From NCBI RefSeq assembly GCF_013359905.1, contig NZ_JABMCC010000100.1, positions 1 to 64,000 of the forward strand: DNA of 64,000 nucleotides. The letters run 5' to 3'. A program made the translations under genes and the position numbers. The stretch comes from Paenibacillus taichungensis (GTDB lineage: Bacteria; Bacillota; Bacilli; Paenibacillales; Paenibacillaceae). Every line of letters begins with the position of its first letter. Within the stretch, counting starts at the first letter, position 1. The notes below the pieces were generated by a model, which was not told where the DNA came from, did no database searches, and saw only the letters and a list, made by a program, of their open reading frames with translations. This document shows, in pieces, positions 43,294-52,592 of the stretch.

Positions 43294-44274
43294 TCAAGAG
43301 CGTGCGGATAAAAGTTTTTTATTCATTTTCTCGTCACTTAACCAGCCGACATACGTATCAATCGTTTCGAAATTTCGATCCATAACGACTACAGCGACAA
43401 ATGGGTACTGTTTGCGGTGTCGATAACGCACATCCGCCCAGCGAACCTTGTATCCTGCTGGTAATTCTTCCACCTCTGCAACAGCATAGGAGGTGAAGTA
43501 CAGAAACGCAGTGACTTCAGGAGAGTTGCGTGAGGCGGCGACAGCCGCGTGAGTAGACGATGAAGCATGGAGATTCCAGGTTAAGACGGAATGGTCCATT
43601 TTGCCAATCTCATAACTGCCGTCTTCAAATCTTTTCACTACATGCCATCGGTACCAGGATATTGTTGGGATGACCATGTAATGAGCCTTAGAATTATTTT
43701 TGTCGAGTCGTTTCACCTGTCTAACAGCCATAGCACGTGCTATTGTCCGCCATACATAATACAAGCCAATCAAAATATACAGTGAAACAAAGAGTGGAGC
43801 AGGGGCGATCAGATCGAAGGCCCATAACAATATGGCCAGCACATGTGTGGTAAACAGAAACGGATCAAAAATATGAATGATGTTCCAGGCAATCCAGCGT
43901 TCTGTAAAAGGCCGTGCTGCCTGAGTTCCATAGGTATTGAACAAATCGGTAAAAACGTGAACGCCAACGGCGACAGCAGTCCAAGCCGCGACGTGTCCAA
44001 CAGCGACACCCGGGAAGATCAGTGCAATGACACCGGTGATGAGCAGTACCCATAACAGGAGAAATGGCAGTGAATGGGACATACCCCGGTGATTCCGGAT
44101 GTAGAGCGAGTTGCTTTTGAGACGTAACGCAGTATCGATGTCAGGAGCCTGCGAGCCTGCAATGGTTCCAACCATGACCGCAGCTGCGAGCATGGGACTC
44201 GTCGCGACAACAGGATCGACATAAGCCAGACCGGCCAAACCAATCCCCATGACAAAATGTGTAGAAGTATCCAT
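43294..44274 (-). CDS. YfhP-like membrane metal-dependent hydrolase
   Basis: 326 residues with AAAGGAG upstream. The N-terminal YdjM/YfhP domain has THFVMGIGLAGLA, SQAPDIDTALRL and the metal-binding-like HRGMSHSLPFLLL, with four to five membrane helices up to about residue 180. A soluble C-terminal domain of about 120 residues follows. In Bacillus YfhP is reported as a negative regulator near fabL. The actual reaction is unknown, and no such neighbours are present here. Confidence 0.82.
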   Translation of the reverse strand: MDTSTHFVMGIGLAGLAYVDPVVATSPMLAAAVMVGTIAGSQAPDIDTALRLKSNSLYIRNHRGMSHSLPFLLLWVLLITGVIALIFPGVAVGHVAAWTAVAVGVHVFTDLFNTYGTQAARPFTERWIAWNIIHIFDPFLFTTHVLAILLWAFDLIAPAPLFVSLYILIGLYYVWRTIARAMAVRQVKRLDKNNSKAHYMVIPTISWYRWHVVKRFEDGSYEIGKMDHSVLTWNLHASSSTHAAVAASRNSPEVTAFLYFTSYAVAEVEELPAGYKVRWADVRYRHRKQYPFVAVVVMDRNFETIDTYVGWLSDEKMNKKLLSARS

Positions 44275-44528
44275 AAACGTCTCCTTTGTGTGGTGTATCG
44301 TTAATGCGAGTTGCTTCTCTATCTAGGTGATACCCATATATAGTGTATATTATCCGCCTACCGGGAAGCAAAACACCCTAATTTCCAAAGATATGACAAG
44401 AACCTGCTCAATTGACAGCAATTGTACGAGCATTGTCAAACTATTTTTCCTTTTCCTGTGATAAACTTTATATCGGAGGCGAAAGAGAGAAACCTCCATG
44501 AGATCAAGAAGAAGGGGGATTCACAAGC

Positions 44529-45458
44529 GTGGACAATCCATTGAGATACCAGGCTTCTTCCGATTCGGCAACACGATCTGCGCCTCCGATGAAGTCAGGG
44601 ACGTGGAAAGATTTTATCCATATTACGAAACCAGGCATTCTTCGAACCAACCTTATTGCGGTTTTTGGTGGCTTTTGGCTTGCATCCCAGTGGGACGTCA
44701 ACTACGGCAAAATGCTGCTGACCCTGCTTGGAACGGTACTGATTATGGCTTCTTCTTGTGTATTTAACAATTACTTTGACCGTGAACTTGATCTCAAAAT
44801 GGAACGTACCCGCAACAGGTCCTTGCCAACAGGACGTTTAACACCCAAAGTCGTTTTATCCTATGCCATTATTTTGGGTGTGATTGGATTATCCGTACTC
44901 TTTTCCTTCTCCGGGGTACTTGCCGGATTATGCGGCATTTTTGGCATGTTTGTCTATGTGATTATGTACACCCTTTGGTTAAAACGTTCGTCGACATGGA
45001 GCACCTCCATTGGCGGTCTGTCTGGTGCAATGCCACCAGTCATCGGTTATGTCGCAGTAACTGGACGGATGGATCTTGGTGCATGGCTGCTTCTGGCCAT
45101 GTTGTTTTTATGGCAGCCTCCACACTTCTGGGCGCTCGCGATCCGTAGGGTGGAAGATTATCGGGCTGGTGGATTTCCGCTATTACCGGTGGTAAAGGGT
45201 ATTGAACGGACCAAGATTCAGATGATTCCTTATCTGGTTTTGCAAATCTTTGTCCCAGTTCTCATGTATGCTTACGGGTATGCAGGAATTTTCTATCTTA
45301 CCGTTTCACTGATACTTTCCGTGCTGTGGCTGTACTACGCACTTAAAGGCTTTCGTGCACAAAATACAGATGCCTGGGCCAAAAAGGTATTCCTTTACTC
45401 CATTAACTATCTATCTTTGAGTTTTATATTGATGATTCTGGATACAGTGCACAAATGA
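44529..45458 (+). CDS. ctaB: Protohaem IX farnesyltransferase
   Basis: 309 residues from GTG 44529 with AAGGGGG upstream. It is a UbiA-family prenyltransferase with eight to nine membrane helices. The first Asp-rich motif is NNYFDRELDLKMERTRNR, and LPTGR follows. It attaches a farnesyl group to haem B to make haem O for cytochrome oxidase. The SCO1-like copper chaperone gene 230 bases downstream supports a cytochrome oxidase assembly locus, although ctaA and oxidase genes are not in the window. Confidence 0.93.
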   Translation: MDNPLRYQASSDSATRSAPPMKSGTWKDFIHITKPGILRTNLIAVFGGFWLASQWDVNYGKMLLTLLGTVLIMASSCVFNNYFDRELDLKMERTRNRSLPTGRLTPKVVLSYAIILGVIGLSVLFSFSGVLAGLCGIFGMFVYVIMYTLWLKRSSTWSTSIGGLSGAMPPVIGYVAVTGRMDLGAWLLLAMLFLWQPPHFWALAIRRVEDYRAGGFPLLPVVKGIERTKIQMIPYLVLQIFVPVLMYAYGYAGIFYLTVSLILSVLWLYYALKGFRAQNTDAWAKKVFLYSINYLSLSFILMILDTVHK

Positions 45459-45686
45459 GCAGCATGAAATGCTTTAATAAACATTAGATGGGCACGGGTC
45501 CGTGGAACAGCTACAATAACAAGGGGGCCCATTGTCGGTTGGGTTCTTGGTATACATATGCATCAAAGTAGTATGGGAATGAGGAAAAGTCATTAAAAAC
45601 ACGATTCAAGTCCATGAATTTTATAGAGAACTGCTTCAACTTTTATGTATGCGTATTCATATGATCTGATATCGGAAGGGACGATA

Positions 45687-46301
45687 ATGATGCTGAAAAA
45701 GTATAAATGGACATGGATGCTGTTAGGGCTTGCACTAATTATGGCGGTGTATTTAATGTGGGGCACCGTATTTGCCAGCAAGGAAAAGTTACCCGAAATT
45801 CGGGAGATTCAATCCTTTTCGATGGAAAATGTGGATGGAAGTACAGTATCTCTGGATGATACCAAAGGCAAGGTACGTTTGTTCTACTTTTATTTCACCA
45901 GTTGTCCGGATGTGTGCCCAATTACGACGTTTACGTTATCCCAGGTGCAGGATCTGTTGAAAGAGGACGATACCTTTGGCAAGGATGCCTCATTTGTATC
46001 TATTTCGTTTGATCCAAAAGTGGATACCAAGGAGAAGATTAAGGAATTTGCAGATCGATTCCACGCGGATTATGAAGGCTGGTACTTCTTGCGGGGGGAT
46101 ATGGATCAAACGAAGGAGCTCGCCAGGGATTCATTCCAGATCCTCATTGAGGGTGAGAACAAGGATGATTTTGCCCACATGAACATGATTGGATTGGTGG
46201 ATCGGAATAACCAATTGCGTAAGGTATACAATGCGTTTAATACAGAGGATGTTGAACCAGCAGTCATTGCGGAAGACATTCGCAATCTGATCAAGGAATA
46301 A
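45687..46301 (+). CDS. SCO1/SenC family copper chaperone
   Basis: 204 residues from ATG 45687 (GGAAGGG upstream). An N-terminal membrane anchor (about residues 8-27) is followed by a thioredoxin-like fold exposed outside the membrane. The copper ligands are CPDVCP and the distal His in DDFAHMNMIGL. It delivers copper to the CuA centre of cytochrome oxidase, consistent with the ctaB neighbour. The gap between the two genes holds an imperfect ATGGGC/GCCCAT pairing but no other clear signal. Confidence 0.9.
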   Translation: MMLKKYKWTWMLLGLALIMAVYLMWGTVFASKEKLPEIREIQSFSMENVDGSTVSLDDTKGKVRLFYFYFTSCPDVCPITTFTLSQVQDLLKEDDTFGKDASFVSISFDPKVDTKEKIKEFADRFHADYEGWYFLRGDMDQTKELARDSFQILIEGENKDDFAHMNMIGLVDRNNQLRKVYNAFNTEDVEPAVIAEDIRNLIKE

Positions 46302-46328
46302 AGATGCGTTCATTATAATCGCCAAATA

Positions 46329-46375
46329 AAGAGGCTGCTTCCTGGGTTGAATGAATACCCGGCGAGCAGCCTCTT
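46329..46375. terminator. Bidirectional terminator between SCO1 and the Toprim gene
   Basis: AAGAGGCTGC (46329-46338) and GCAGCCTCTT (46366-46375) are exact complements, with an inner GGGT/ACCC stem. The T tract is minimal on both sides. Confidence 0.65.
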
Positions 46376-46380
46376 ACGGT

Positions 46381-46728
46381 TTAAAACGATGGGAATTCAG
46401 GATATTGGATATACGATTCCAATCCGGCTTTCTCCAGCTGGGCGATGATGTATTCATCGGGAGTTCCCTCTACACCCGCATAACCACGTCGTGTATACAT
46501 CTGTACTGCATCCGGGAAGGCATCTCGTAGCACACCCCTGATTTTTTTGCCCGAACTGTCATTATCCATAAATAAGTAGACCTCATCGTAACCAACCTGT
46601 TTGCGCAGCGACTCAAGCTTGAGAGAATTCAGTGTTCCAAATGTGCACAAAATGTTGATTTCGGGTCCTACAAGACGTTTTAGTTTGCTGCGGTCGTTTT
46701 TACCTTCCACAATGACATGAATAGGCAT
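46381..46728 (-). CDS. Toprim-domain protein
   Basis: 115 residues from ATG 46728, with AGAGGTG six bases upstream; nearby GTG/ATG codons three residues earlier overlap the ribosome site. A minimal Toprim fold is present: the acidic VIVEGKNDRSKLKRL at the N-terminus and the DxD-type FMDNDSSGKK near residue 57. Toprim catalytic domains occur in primases, topoisomerases and RNase M5. Lacking other domains, this resembles the RnmV-like small Toprim proteins; substrate unknown. Confidence 0.8.
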   Translation of the reverse strand: MPIHVIVEGKNDRSKLKRLVGPEINILCTFGTLNSLKLESLRKQVGYDEVYLFMDNDSSGKKIRGVLRDAFPDAVQMYTRRGYAGVEGTPDEYIIAQLEKAGLESYIQYPEFPSF

Positions 46729-47082
46729 CATATTCACCTCTTGATCGAGAGCTTATGTCGACATTCCCCGGGAAATGTTGCAGCGGAAATCGACTGGATT
46801 ATATAAAATGGACTTTCTAATTTTTACACGAGTGACTACGTTGACAGAAACATCTTTGATTTCTAACTTTCAGCAACAGTGGCTGTTCCGTTTACGGATC
46901 GTCCATTCCTAATGAAGATATTTAAGAAGAGATCTTGAAGATGAAGAAGTCGCCTTGTTCGTGTGTAAAACATCAGTCCATTTTATATAGTTTAGCTGTA
47001 AATGGGGGAATGATGCAAAGCCAAGAAAAATACTAGCCTTTCTGTTGTCAAAGAGTACGGATAGTAGATCATTCTGATACGG
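46729..47082. other. Intergenic region without recognised features
   Basis: About 350 bases between the Toprim gene and the end of the MFS gene. No convincing gene, promoter or terminator was seen; short dyads such as AAGAGATCTT are present. Confidence 0.4.
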
Positions 47083-48258
47083 TTAACCCAGTATGCTTTT
47101 AGGATCAGATAGGGAAGCTTCGCGTCTGGCTGTGAAATAAGGGAGCAGCATAATGCCGATCATCAATAATACAAAAGCAATGAAATACGGCGATAAACCC
47201 ACACGAAGCTGTCCTGCTGTGATTGGGCCGATGAAAGAACCGATGGAGGTAGCAATGGATTGCAATGAGAAGATACGACCCAGCTTGTTTCCACCGCTTA
47301 AATGAATAAAGAGTGTTGCCATGGCTGGGAAAATAATGCCTTTGGACATCCCCAGAACGAAAAGCACGGAAGACAACGGAATCTGTGGTATCGCCGCCAT
47401 AGCAAAGAAACATAAAGACATCAGCAGCACACCTGCAATCAACCGCAGTTTGGGAGAATAACGGTTGAGAAATAGCATGCTCAGGGTAAATAGTGCTCCA
47501 ATACTGATAATGGAAAACAAAAGTCCGGTAGACATCATGGACGAATGTCCGCCTCCACGCAGTGGCAGTTCAAAAAACAGAATTCCTTGGGCACAGGCAA
47601 TGACAAGGGGTAGAGCAAAGTACCGCCAGGATACGGGCAGGAATTTTCTTTTTTCTTCAACCAGGTTGCTAGGCATGGCGGGCTCGGTCACTTTTTCGTG
47701 CTGAACTTCAACGAGGCCTTTGGGCATGGATAACCATGCGATAACACCAGACAGTATGAGCAGATAACCGAGACTTGCAAAGGTGGCCGAAAATCCTAAA
47801 GCTCCCACGATCAATGCGCCTGCGGCGGGGGACACCACGGATGCCAGCGTATGTACAACGCCATGGCCTGACATGTACTTACCTTGCTTGATTGGATCAC
47901 TTGACAGCTGCGCAAGCAATGCGAGACAGGCCGGAGAGAGAAAAGCAAGTACAAACCCGCTGATGGAGCGCAGGGCGAGCAGCTGCCATGGCGTATGGAT
48001 TTGTGCCTGGATAAGCAAAATGATGCCTGCACCCAGTAAACTGAATACAATGTAACGACGACTGCCATGTTTGTCGATTTGGGTTCCGGCAATCAGATTG
48101 CCTGGGAGATGAGTCAAGGAATAGATGCCCATCATCCAGCCGATGAAGGTCGGGGCTGCCCCGAGCGAGATAGCGAAAGGGGTCAAGATTGGATACTGCG
48201 CGTGCAGATCAAAAACAGCAAGGAACAAAAATAGATATAGCCAGATGGCCGTTTTCAC
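47083..48258 (-). CDS. MFS transporter
   Basis: 391 residues from a GTG start with AAGGAGGGG upstream. Twelve hydrophobic segments are visible, with the MFS loop motif between helices 2 and 3 (GTQIDKHGSRRYIVF) and a central cytosolic loop near residue 190. This suggests a drug or metabolite exporter of the DHA1 type. The substrate cannot be predicted. It is monocistronic. Confidence 0.85.
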   Translation of the reverse strand: MKTAIWLYLFLFLAVFDLHAQYPILTPFAISLGAAPTFIGWMMGIYSLTHLPGNLIAGTQIDKHGSRRYIVFSLLGAGIILLIQAQIHTPWQLLALRSISGFVLAFLSPACLALLAQLSSDPIKQGKYMSGHGVVHTLASVVSPAAGALIVGALGFSATFASLGYLLILSGVIAWLSMPKGLVEVQHEKVTEPAMPSNLVEEKRKFLPVSWRYFALPLVIACAQGILFFELPLRGGGHSSMMSTGLLFSIISIGALFTLSMLFLNRYSPKLRLIAGVLLMSLCFFAMAAIPQIPLSSVLFVLGMSKGIIFPAMATLFIHLSGGNKLGRIFSLQSIATSIGSFIGPITAGQLRVGLSPYFIAFVLLMIGIMLLPYFTARREASLSDPKSILG

Positions 48259-48395
48259 ATAAGCCCCTCCTTGTTAAGCGATGCATGTTCAATAACTGGT
48301 CATGATGTGTTCCCCGTTCCTTGGACAGAACCTCATGGTACTACTTGTACGCCCGGCGGGACGAACTTAGACCGTTTATTTTTACATAGGAGGCT

Positions 48396-48428
48396 TAGCT
48401 GACAGCAGCTTCGGAAATCATGTATAAT
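48396..48428 (+). promoter_or_regulatory. Promoter of the membrane protein / transglutaminase-like operon
   Basis: CTGACA, about 18 bases, then TATAAT (48423-48428) preceded by TG. It lies 45 bases before the first start codon. Confidence 0.5.
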
Positions 48429-48472
48429 ATTCGGGAGTGTTAATAATCAACTCTAATACGGAAGGTGTAGTC

Positions 48473-48928
48473 ATGAACATAGAAGTAATCAAAGAGTTTG
48501 TGATGCAGAACTGGCTGGTGATTGTGGTTGCGTTGATCATTTTGTTCTTTGTTCTGAACGTGGTCAAAACCGTATTGAAATGGGCGATTGCCATCATCAT
48601 TATTGCGGCTCTACTGATATACAGCGGCATCTCCATTGATCAGATCAAACAGACAGTTACTGACGTTCAATCAAGTACGATGGACACATTGAAGAAGGAA
48701 GCGACCAGTATGATGCTCAAAGAAGCTTCCAAAGCAACATACACCAAGGGACAGGATGGGGCATTTACCATCACAAGCCCCAATGTGGAGATTAAGGGTA
48801 GAACGAATTCGGATAAAGTCGATGTTACATTCCGGGGGATCTCCGTGGGTGAATGGAAGGTCGACAATGAAACGATACGAACTTTTGTCAAACAGGCACA
48901 GGAGAACGGAACAGCACCGGCTTCGTAG
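48473..48928 (+). CDS. Membrane-anchored protein of unknown function
   Basis: 151 residues from ATG 48473 with GGAAGGTG upstream. Two adjacent hydrophobic helices (about residues 14-34 and 38-55) are followed by a small soluble domain with beta-strand character (FTITSPNVEIKGR; KVDVTFRGISVGEW). It lies 18 bases before the transglutaminase-like gene and is probably co-transcribed and functionally linked to it. No family is recognised. Confidence 0.7.
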   Translation: MNIEVIKEFVMQNWLVIVVALIILFFVLNVVKTVLKWAIAIIIIAALLIYSGISIDQIKQTVTDVQSSTMDTLKKEATSMMLKEASKATYTKGQDGAFTITSPNVEIKGRTNSDKVDVTFRGISVGEWKVDNETIRTFVKQAQENGTAPAS

Positions 48929-48946
48929 TAAAGGAGGAATGAATAC

Positions 48947-50095
48947 GTGCTGCAAAGTTGGCTGGATAGTCTGAAAGAATTCAATGGCATAACGATTATG
49001 CTGCTGCTGATTGTGGCCGCTTCATTGCTTCAGGGGTGGTCCAGAGGTGCTTCGCGTTCGGCAGGAAGACTCTTTGGATTCCTCATGGATGGCATTATGG
49101 CGGTCATTGGTATTTTGTTATCTATTGGTTTAACCTTATGGCTTGCGCCATATGTTCAGCAATGGTTATCTGTGCATGCGGCAGACATGCCTAACCGTGA
49201 ATTGAACCGATGGGAGCAGATGTATTATACATTGATTACGGCCATTGCTGATTTTCCGCTGATGCGGTTTGCCGTGTTGTTTGTGATTAGTTATGGCTTC
49301 ATCCGATTGGTTCTCGGATTGCTCTCTTCCCTTATTTTCAGCAGAAGATACAGTTCGGCAGAGCAAGAGAGCAGACCCAAAGGATTTTTCAGCCGTATTA
49401 CGGGTGCTGTGATTGGTACAGTTATTGGCTCCGTCCGCGGGATGATTGTGATTGCCGTATTGTTCATGATTGTCAGTCTCTATCCGGGCAGCATGTTTAG
49501 TCGCTATGTAGAGGCTTCACCTATTTATATGCAAGGAGCCAAATCTGTTATAGAGCCATTATCAGGTACATTCATCAAGGACAAGTTGCCCGTATTTACG
49601 CAAGCCGTGCAAAAGGAACTTGGGGCGATCCTGCAACGCAAATATGAAGTCATTGACCATAACATTCCGGCGGATATTGAATCTGCGGCAAAAGAAATTG
49701 TGAAAGGTCAAACGACAGATGAAGCCAAAGCCAGGGCATTATATGACTGGGTAGGTTCTCGCATTCAATATGACTATGGCAAAGTGGATGACTATGAGCA
49801 AAAGGGCATATGGCACGAGCAGACGCCACAAAATACATTTGATACACGTCAAGGCGTATGTATCGATTACGCTCGTCTATATGCGGTCATGGCTCGTTCA
49901 CAGGGTCTCGAAGTCAAAGTGGTTACAGGGCTTGGTTATAACGGGCAGGGTGGATATGGTCCGCATGCCTGGAATGAAATATATTTGAGTGATTCGGAAA
50001 GCTGGATTCCGCTTGACCCCACTTGGGCGATTAGTGGCGATTGGTTCAATCCTCCTAACTTTGCCGATACCCATCTGAAAGATCAATCAGCTTAA
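48947..50095 (+). CDS. Membrane protein with transglutaminase-like domain
   Basis: 382 residues from GTG 48947, AAGGAGG upstream. The N-terminal half has four membrane helices in a CvpA/colicin V production-like arrangement (to about residue 190). The C-terminal half is a transglutaminase-like cysteine-protease fold: catalytic Cys in RQGVCIDYARLYAVMAR, His in GPHAWNEIYL, Asp in WIPLDPTW. Such domains may act on peptides or cell-wall stem peptides. It lies just upstream of two penicillin-binding protein genes, so a cell-envelope role is plausible. Confidence 0.8.
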   Translation: MLQSWLDSLKEFNGITIMLLLIVAASLLQGWSRGASRSAGRLFGFLMDGIMAVIGILLSIGLTLWLAPYVQQWLSVHAADMPNRELNRWEQMYYTLITAIADFPLMRFAVLFVISYGFIRLVLGLLSSLIFSRRYSSAEQESRPKGFFSRITGAVIGTVIGSVRGMIVIAVLFMIVSLYPGSMFSRYVEASPIYMQGAKSVIEPLSGTFIKDKLPVFTQAVQKELGAILQRKYEVIDHNIPADIESAAKEIVKGQTTDEAKARALYDWVGSRIQYDYGKVDDYEQKGIWHEQTPQNTFDTRQGVCIDYARLYAVMARSQGLEVKVVTGLGYNGQGGYGPHAWNEIYLSDSESWIPLDPTWAISGDWFNPPNFADTHLKDQSA

Positions 50096-50200
50096 CATTA
50101 CGCCGGACATGGGTCCGGGAGATGACGACGTTGCCAGGTTATCATGCCGAGGCTGTACAGCCTGGACGGTATGCATCAAGTCATGAAAGAGGTAGGATGA

Positions 50201-52225
50201 ATGAACAATCATTCAAAAGAGAAGGACGAACTTACGGACAAGAGGCGCTTCAGTTACCGGATGAACGTATTTTTCTTCGCTTCCTTTGTTATTTTTAGCG
50301 TTATTATTGTACGTTTGGCGTTTTTGCAATTCGTGGAAGGGCCTGAGCTCAGTCAGGAGGAAGCGAGCAACATTACCAAAGATGTACCGCTCGCTCCCGT
50401 GAGAGGAACCATCTATGATTCCACGGGCGAGGTGAAGTTGGCTTACTCCAAGCCGATTCAATCCTTGTATCTGACTTTATACAAAAACTATGGGGATGTG
50501 GATGGCAAGCCTAATCCGAATATAGCGGAAGTGGAGGACATCGCCACCCGGCTGCATGATGTTTTTGAGCAGTATAAGAAAAAGGATTCCGAGGCCCTTA
50601 CGGTCGACAACATCTTAGAAGCAATGGACCTCAATTCGCGCAAAGCGAATGGGTTCATGCCACGTCTGATCAAGAGTGATCTGTCCGATGAAGAAGTGGC
50701 TTATTTCCTGCAGCACAAGGATGAATTCAAGGGAATTCAGATTGTAGAGGAAAGTGTGCGTTACTATGATCCGGATACGGTAGCCGTTCAGACGATTGGT
50801 TATCTCAAAAAGTTCAAAAGCTCCAAAACATTGGATAAATACAAAGAGGTTGATGAGGCCAATAAAAAGCAAACGGACCCAGGTCTTGTATATACCGAGA
50901 ATGAGTTTGTTGGCTTTGATGGACTGGAACTGCAATATCAGGATGTTCTGCGGGGAAAAAGTGGTTATAACTCCGTTGATGTTGACTTGCGGAATTTGCC
51001 TGAAGGTGTAGCGGGCTCTACCCCACCCGAAAAAGGGTACGACCTGATTACAACGATTAACAAAAATGTTCAGGTGAAGACAGAACAGGCGATACTGGAT
51101 CAACTAAGCTGGCTGCATACACATCCAGTTTCAGGTAAGCTGCATCCGAATGCCAAAACAGGTTTTGCGGTAGCTATGGAAGTGGATACAGGGAAGATTG
51201 TTTCGATTGCCAGTATGCCAGATTATGACACGAATATCTGGAGAACGGGTAGTATTAGCAACGATCAATATGATGACATCAAGTATGTATATCAAAATGG
51301 TACAATTCGCTCGTTCCCGCCCGACGATTCTAAAAAACGAGCTGAATCTATCGTATTACTCGGTTCAACGATTAAACCGCTTAGTGTATTGATCGGTTTG
51401 AAAGAAGGATTTTTCACAACAAATACGGTGTATTCAGACCGTGGTTCAACGACTTTCGGTGGAGATAACCGTAGAGTACAGAACTCATCGGGACACGTGT
51501 ATGGGTCGTTAACTCCCCATGATGCGATTCGACATTCCTCGAACGTGTTCATGATTGATGAGATTGGCAAGAAGCTTTACTCCCAATATGGCGCAGAGGG
51601 AATCAATGTTTGGGATAAATACATGAAGCAGTTCGGTCTGGGTGTATCCACTGGGATTGATCTGCCGAATGAATTCTTGGGTATTCGGGATTATATGAAC
51701 ACCGATGAAAGTTCACTAACTCGACTTGTTTATGGCTCCTTTGGACAACAAGGGAAATATACAACGATGCAGCTGGCACAGTATGCTACGATGCTAGCGA
51801 ATAAAGGAAAACGCATGGAGCCACAATTAGTCAGTGAGTTCCGTGATTCGGAAGGCAATGTGGTTGAGAAAATGAAACCGAAAGTGCTCAGCACAGTCGA
51901 TTTTAATGATGCTTACTGGAATGAAGTACAGCGAGGCATGGCAACCGAAGTAACGGCATTTAGTGGATTCCCTTATGACTTTGCAAGAAAAACAGGTACA
52001 TCCACACAGTTAGTCGGAGGCAAATTGGTGGATAACGGGGTATTTATTGCTTACGCTCCACGCAACAATCCGAAGCTGGCTGTAGCCGTGGTTATTCCTG
52101 AAGGGGGCTTTGGTTCGAGCAGTGCCGCCCCTGTTGCACGTGCGATCTTCGACGCATATGACGAGGAGTTTGGTCTGGACGGTGTACCGAAGAAAGATAA
52201 AAATAAGGAATCAGATACACAGTAA
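50201..52225 (+). CDS. Class B penicillin-binding protein (first tandem copy)
   Basis: 674 residues. A short cytosolic tail and one membrane helix (about residues 22-44) are followed by the PBP dimerisation domain (VRGTIYDSTG) and a transpeptidase domain. The active-site motifs are SxxK in LLGSTIKPLS, SxN in RHSSNVFMID and KTGTS near residue 598. It is a monofunctional D,D-transpeptidase of the PBP2/PbpA type that crosslinks peptidoglycan. AAAGAGGT precedes it. No rodA/ftsW partner is adjacent. A paralogue follows. Confidence 0.92.
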   Translation: MNNHSKEKDELTDKRRFSYRMNVFFFASFVIFSVIIVRLAFLQFVEGPELSQEEASNITKDVPLAPVRGTIYDSTGEVKLAYSKPIQSLYLTLYKNYGDVDGKPNPNIAEVEDIATRLHDVFEQYKKKDSEALTVDNILEAMDLNSRKANGFMPRLIKSDLSDEEVAYFLQHKDEFKGIQIVEESVRYYDPDTVAVQTIGYLKKFKSSKTLDKYKEVDEANKKQTDPGLVYTENEFVGFDGLELQYQDVLRGKSGYNSVDVDLRNLPEGVAGSTPPEKGYDLITTINKNVQVKTEQAILDQLSWLHTHPVSGKLHPNAKTGFAVAMEVDTGKIVSIASMPDYDTNIWRTGSISNDQYDDIKYVYQNGTIRSFPPDDSKKRAESIVLLGSTIKPLSVLIGLKEGFFTTNTVYSDRGSTTFGGDNRRVQNSSGHVYGSLTPHDAIRHSSNVFMIDEIGKKLYSQYGAEGINVWDKYMKQFGLGVSTGIDLPNEFLGIRDYMNTDESSLTRLVYGSFGQQGKYTTMQLAQYATMLANKGKRMEPQLVSEFRDSEGNVVEKMKPKVLSTVDFNDAYWNEVQRGMATEVTAFSGFPYDFARKTGTSTQLVGGKLVDNGVFIAYAPRNNPKLAVAVVIPEGGFGSSSAAPVARAIFDAYDEEFGLDGVPKKDKNKESDTQ

Positions 52226-52248
52226 TGTAAGTCGTTGATTTCAAAAGA

Positions 52249-52275
52249 AGGGACCCTTTTAAGGGTCCTTTTTAC
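52249..52275 (+). terminator. Terminator between the tandem PBP genes
   Basis: AAGGGACCCTT / AAGGGTCCTT hairpin with TTTTT, 24 bases past the stop. The second copy therefore has its own promoter. Confidence 0.88.
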
Positions 52276-52592
52276 GTTTGCCAGGACTAAAAGGCCACTT
52301 TCCCACAAGCTGCTGCATATCAGTATGTAACAAACATTGTGCATGCCACGTTATATAAGAGAATGAAAATTTATTTCAAAAGTAAAGAGATTAACGATAT
52401 GTCTGTATTGACATCGTTTCGAAAGTATCACCATATGTCTATTCTGTTTACGAAAATGTAACCAAAATCTGGAGGACATGGCAGTTGACCTTTGATAGAC
52501 TTGTAAAAGGAAAGGTATGTTACTTGAACCGATTGATGCAATATGCGTGATAGATGAATCTACTTTTACATAAGAACGGAGAGGCTTATCCC
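52276..52592. other. Leader region of the second PBP gene
   Basis: About 315 bases without a gene. ATATGTCT occurs at 52397 and again at 52433, each followed by a similar TTT-CGAAA segment, an imperfect direct repeat about 36 bases apart. A possible promoter is TTGATA, 18 bases, TATGTT ending near 52520. Confidence 0.4.

Noticed and set aside
45487..45570. A 27-codon frame between ctaB and SCO1.
   Set aside because: It has no ribosome site, and its composition looks random.
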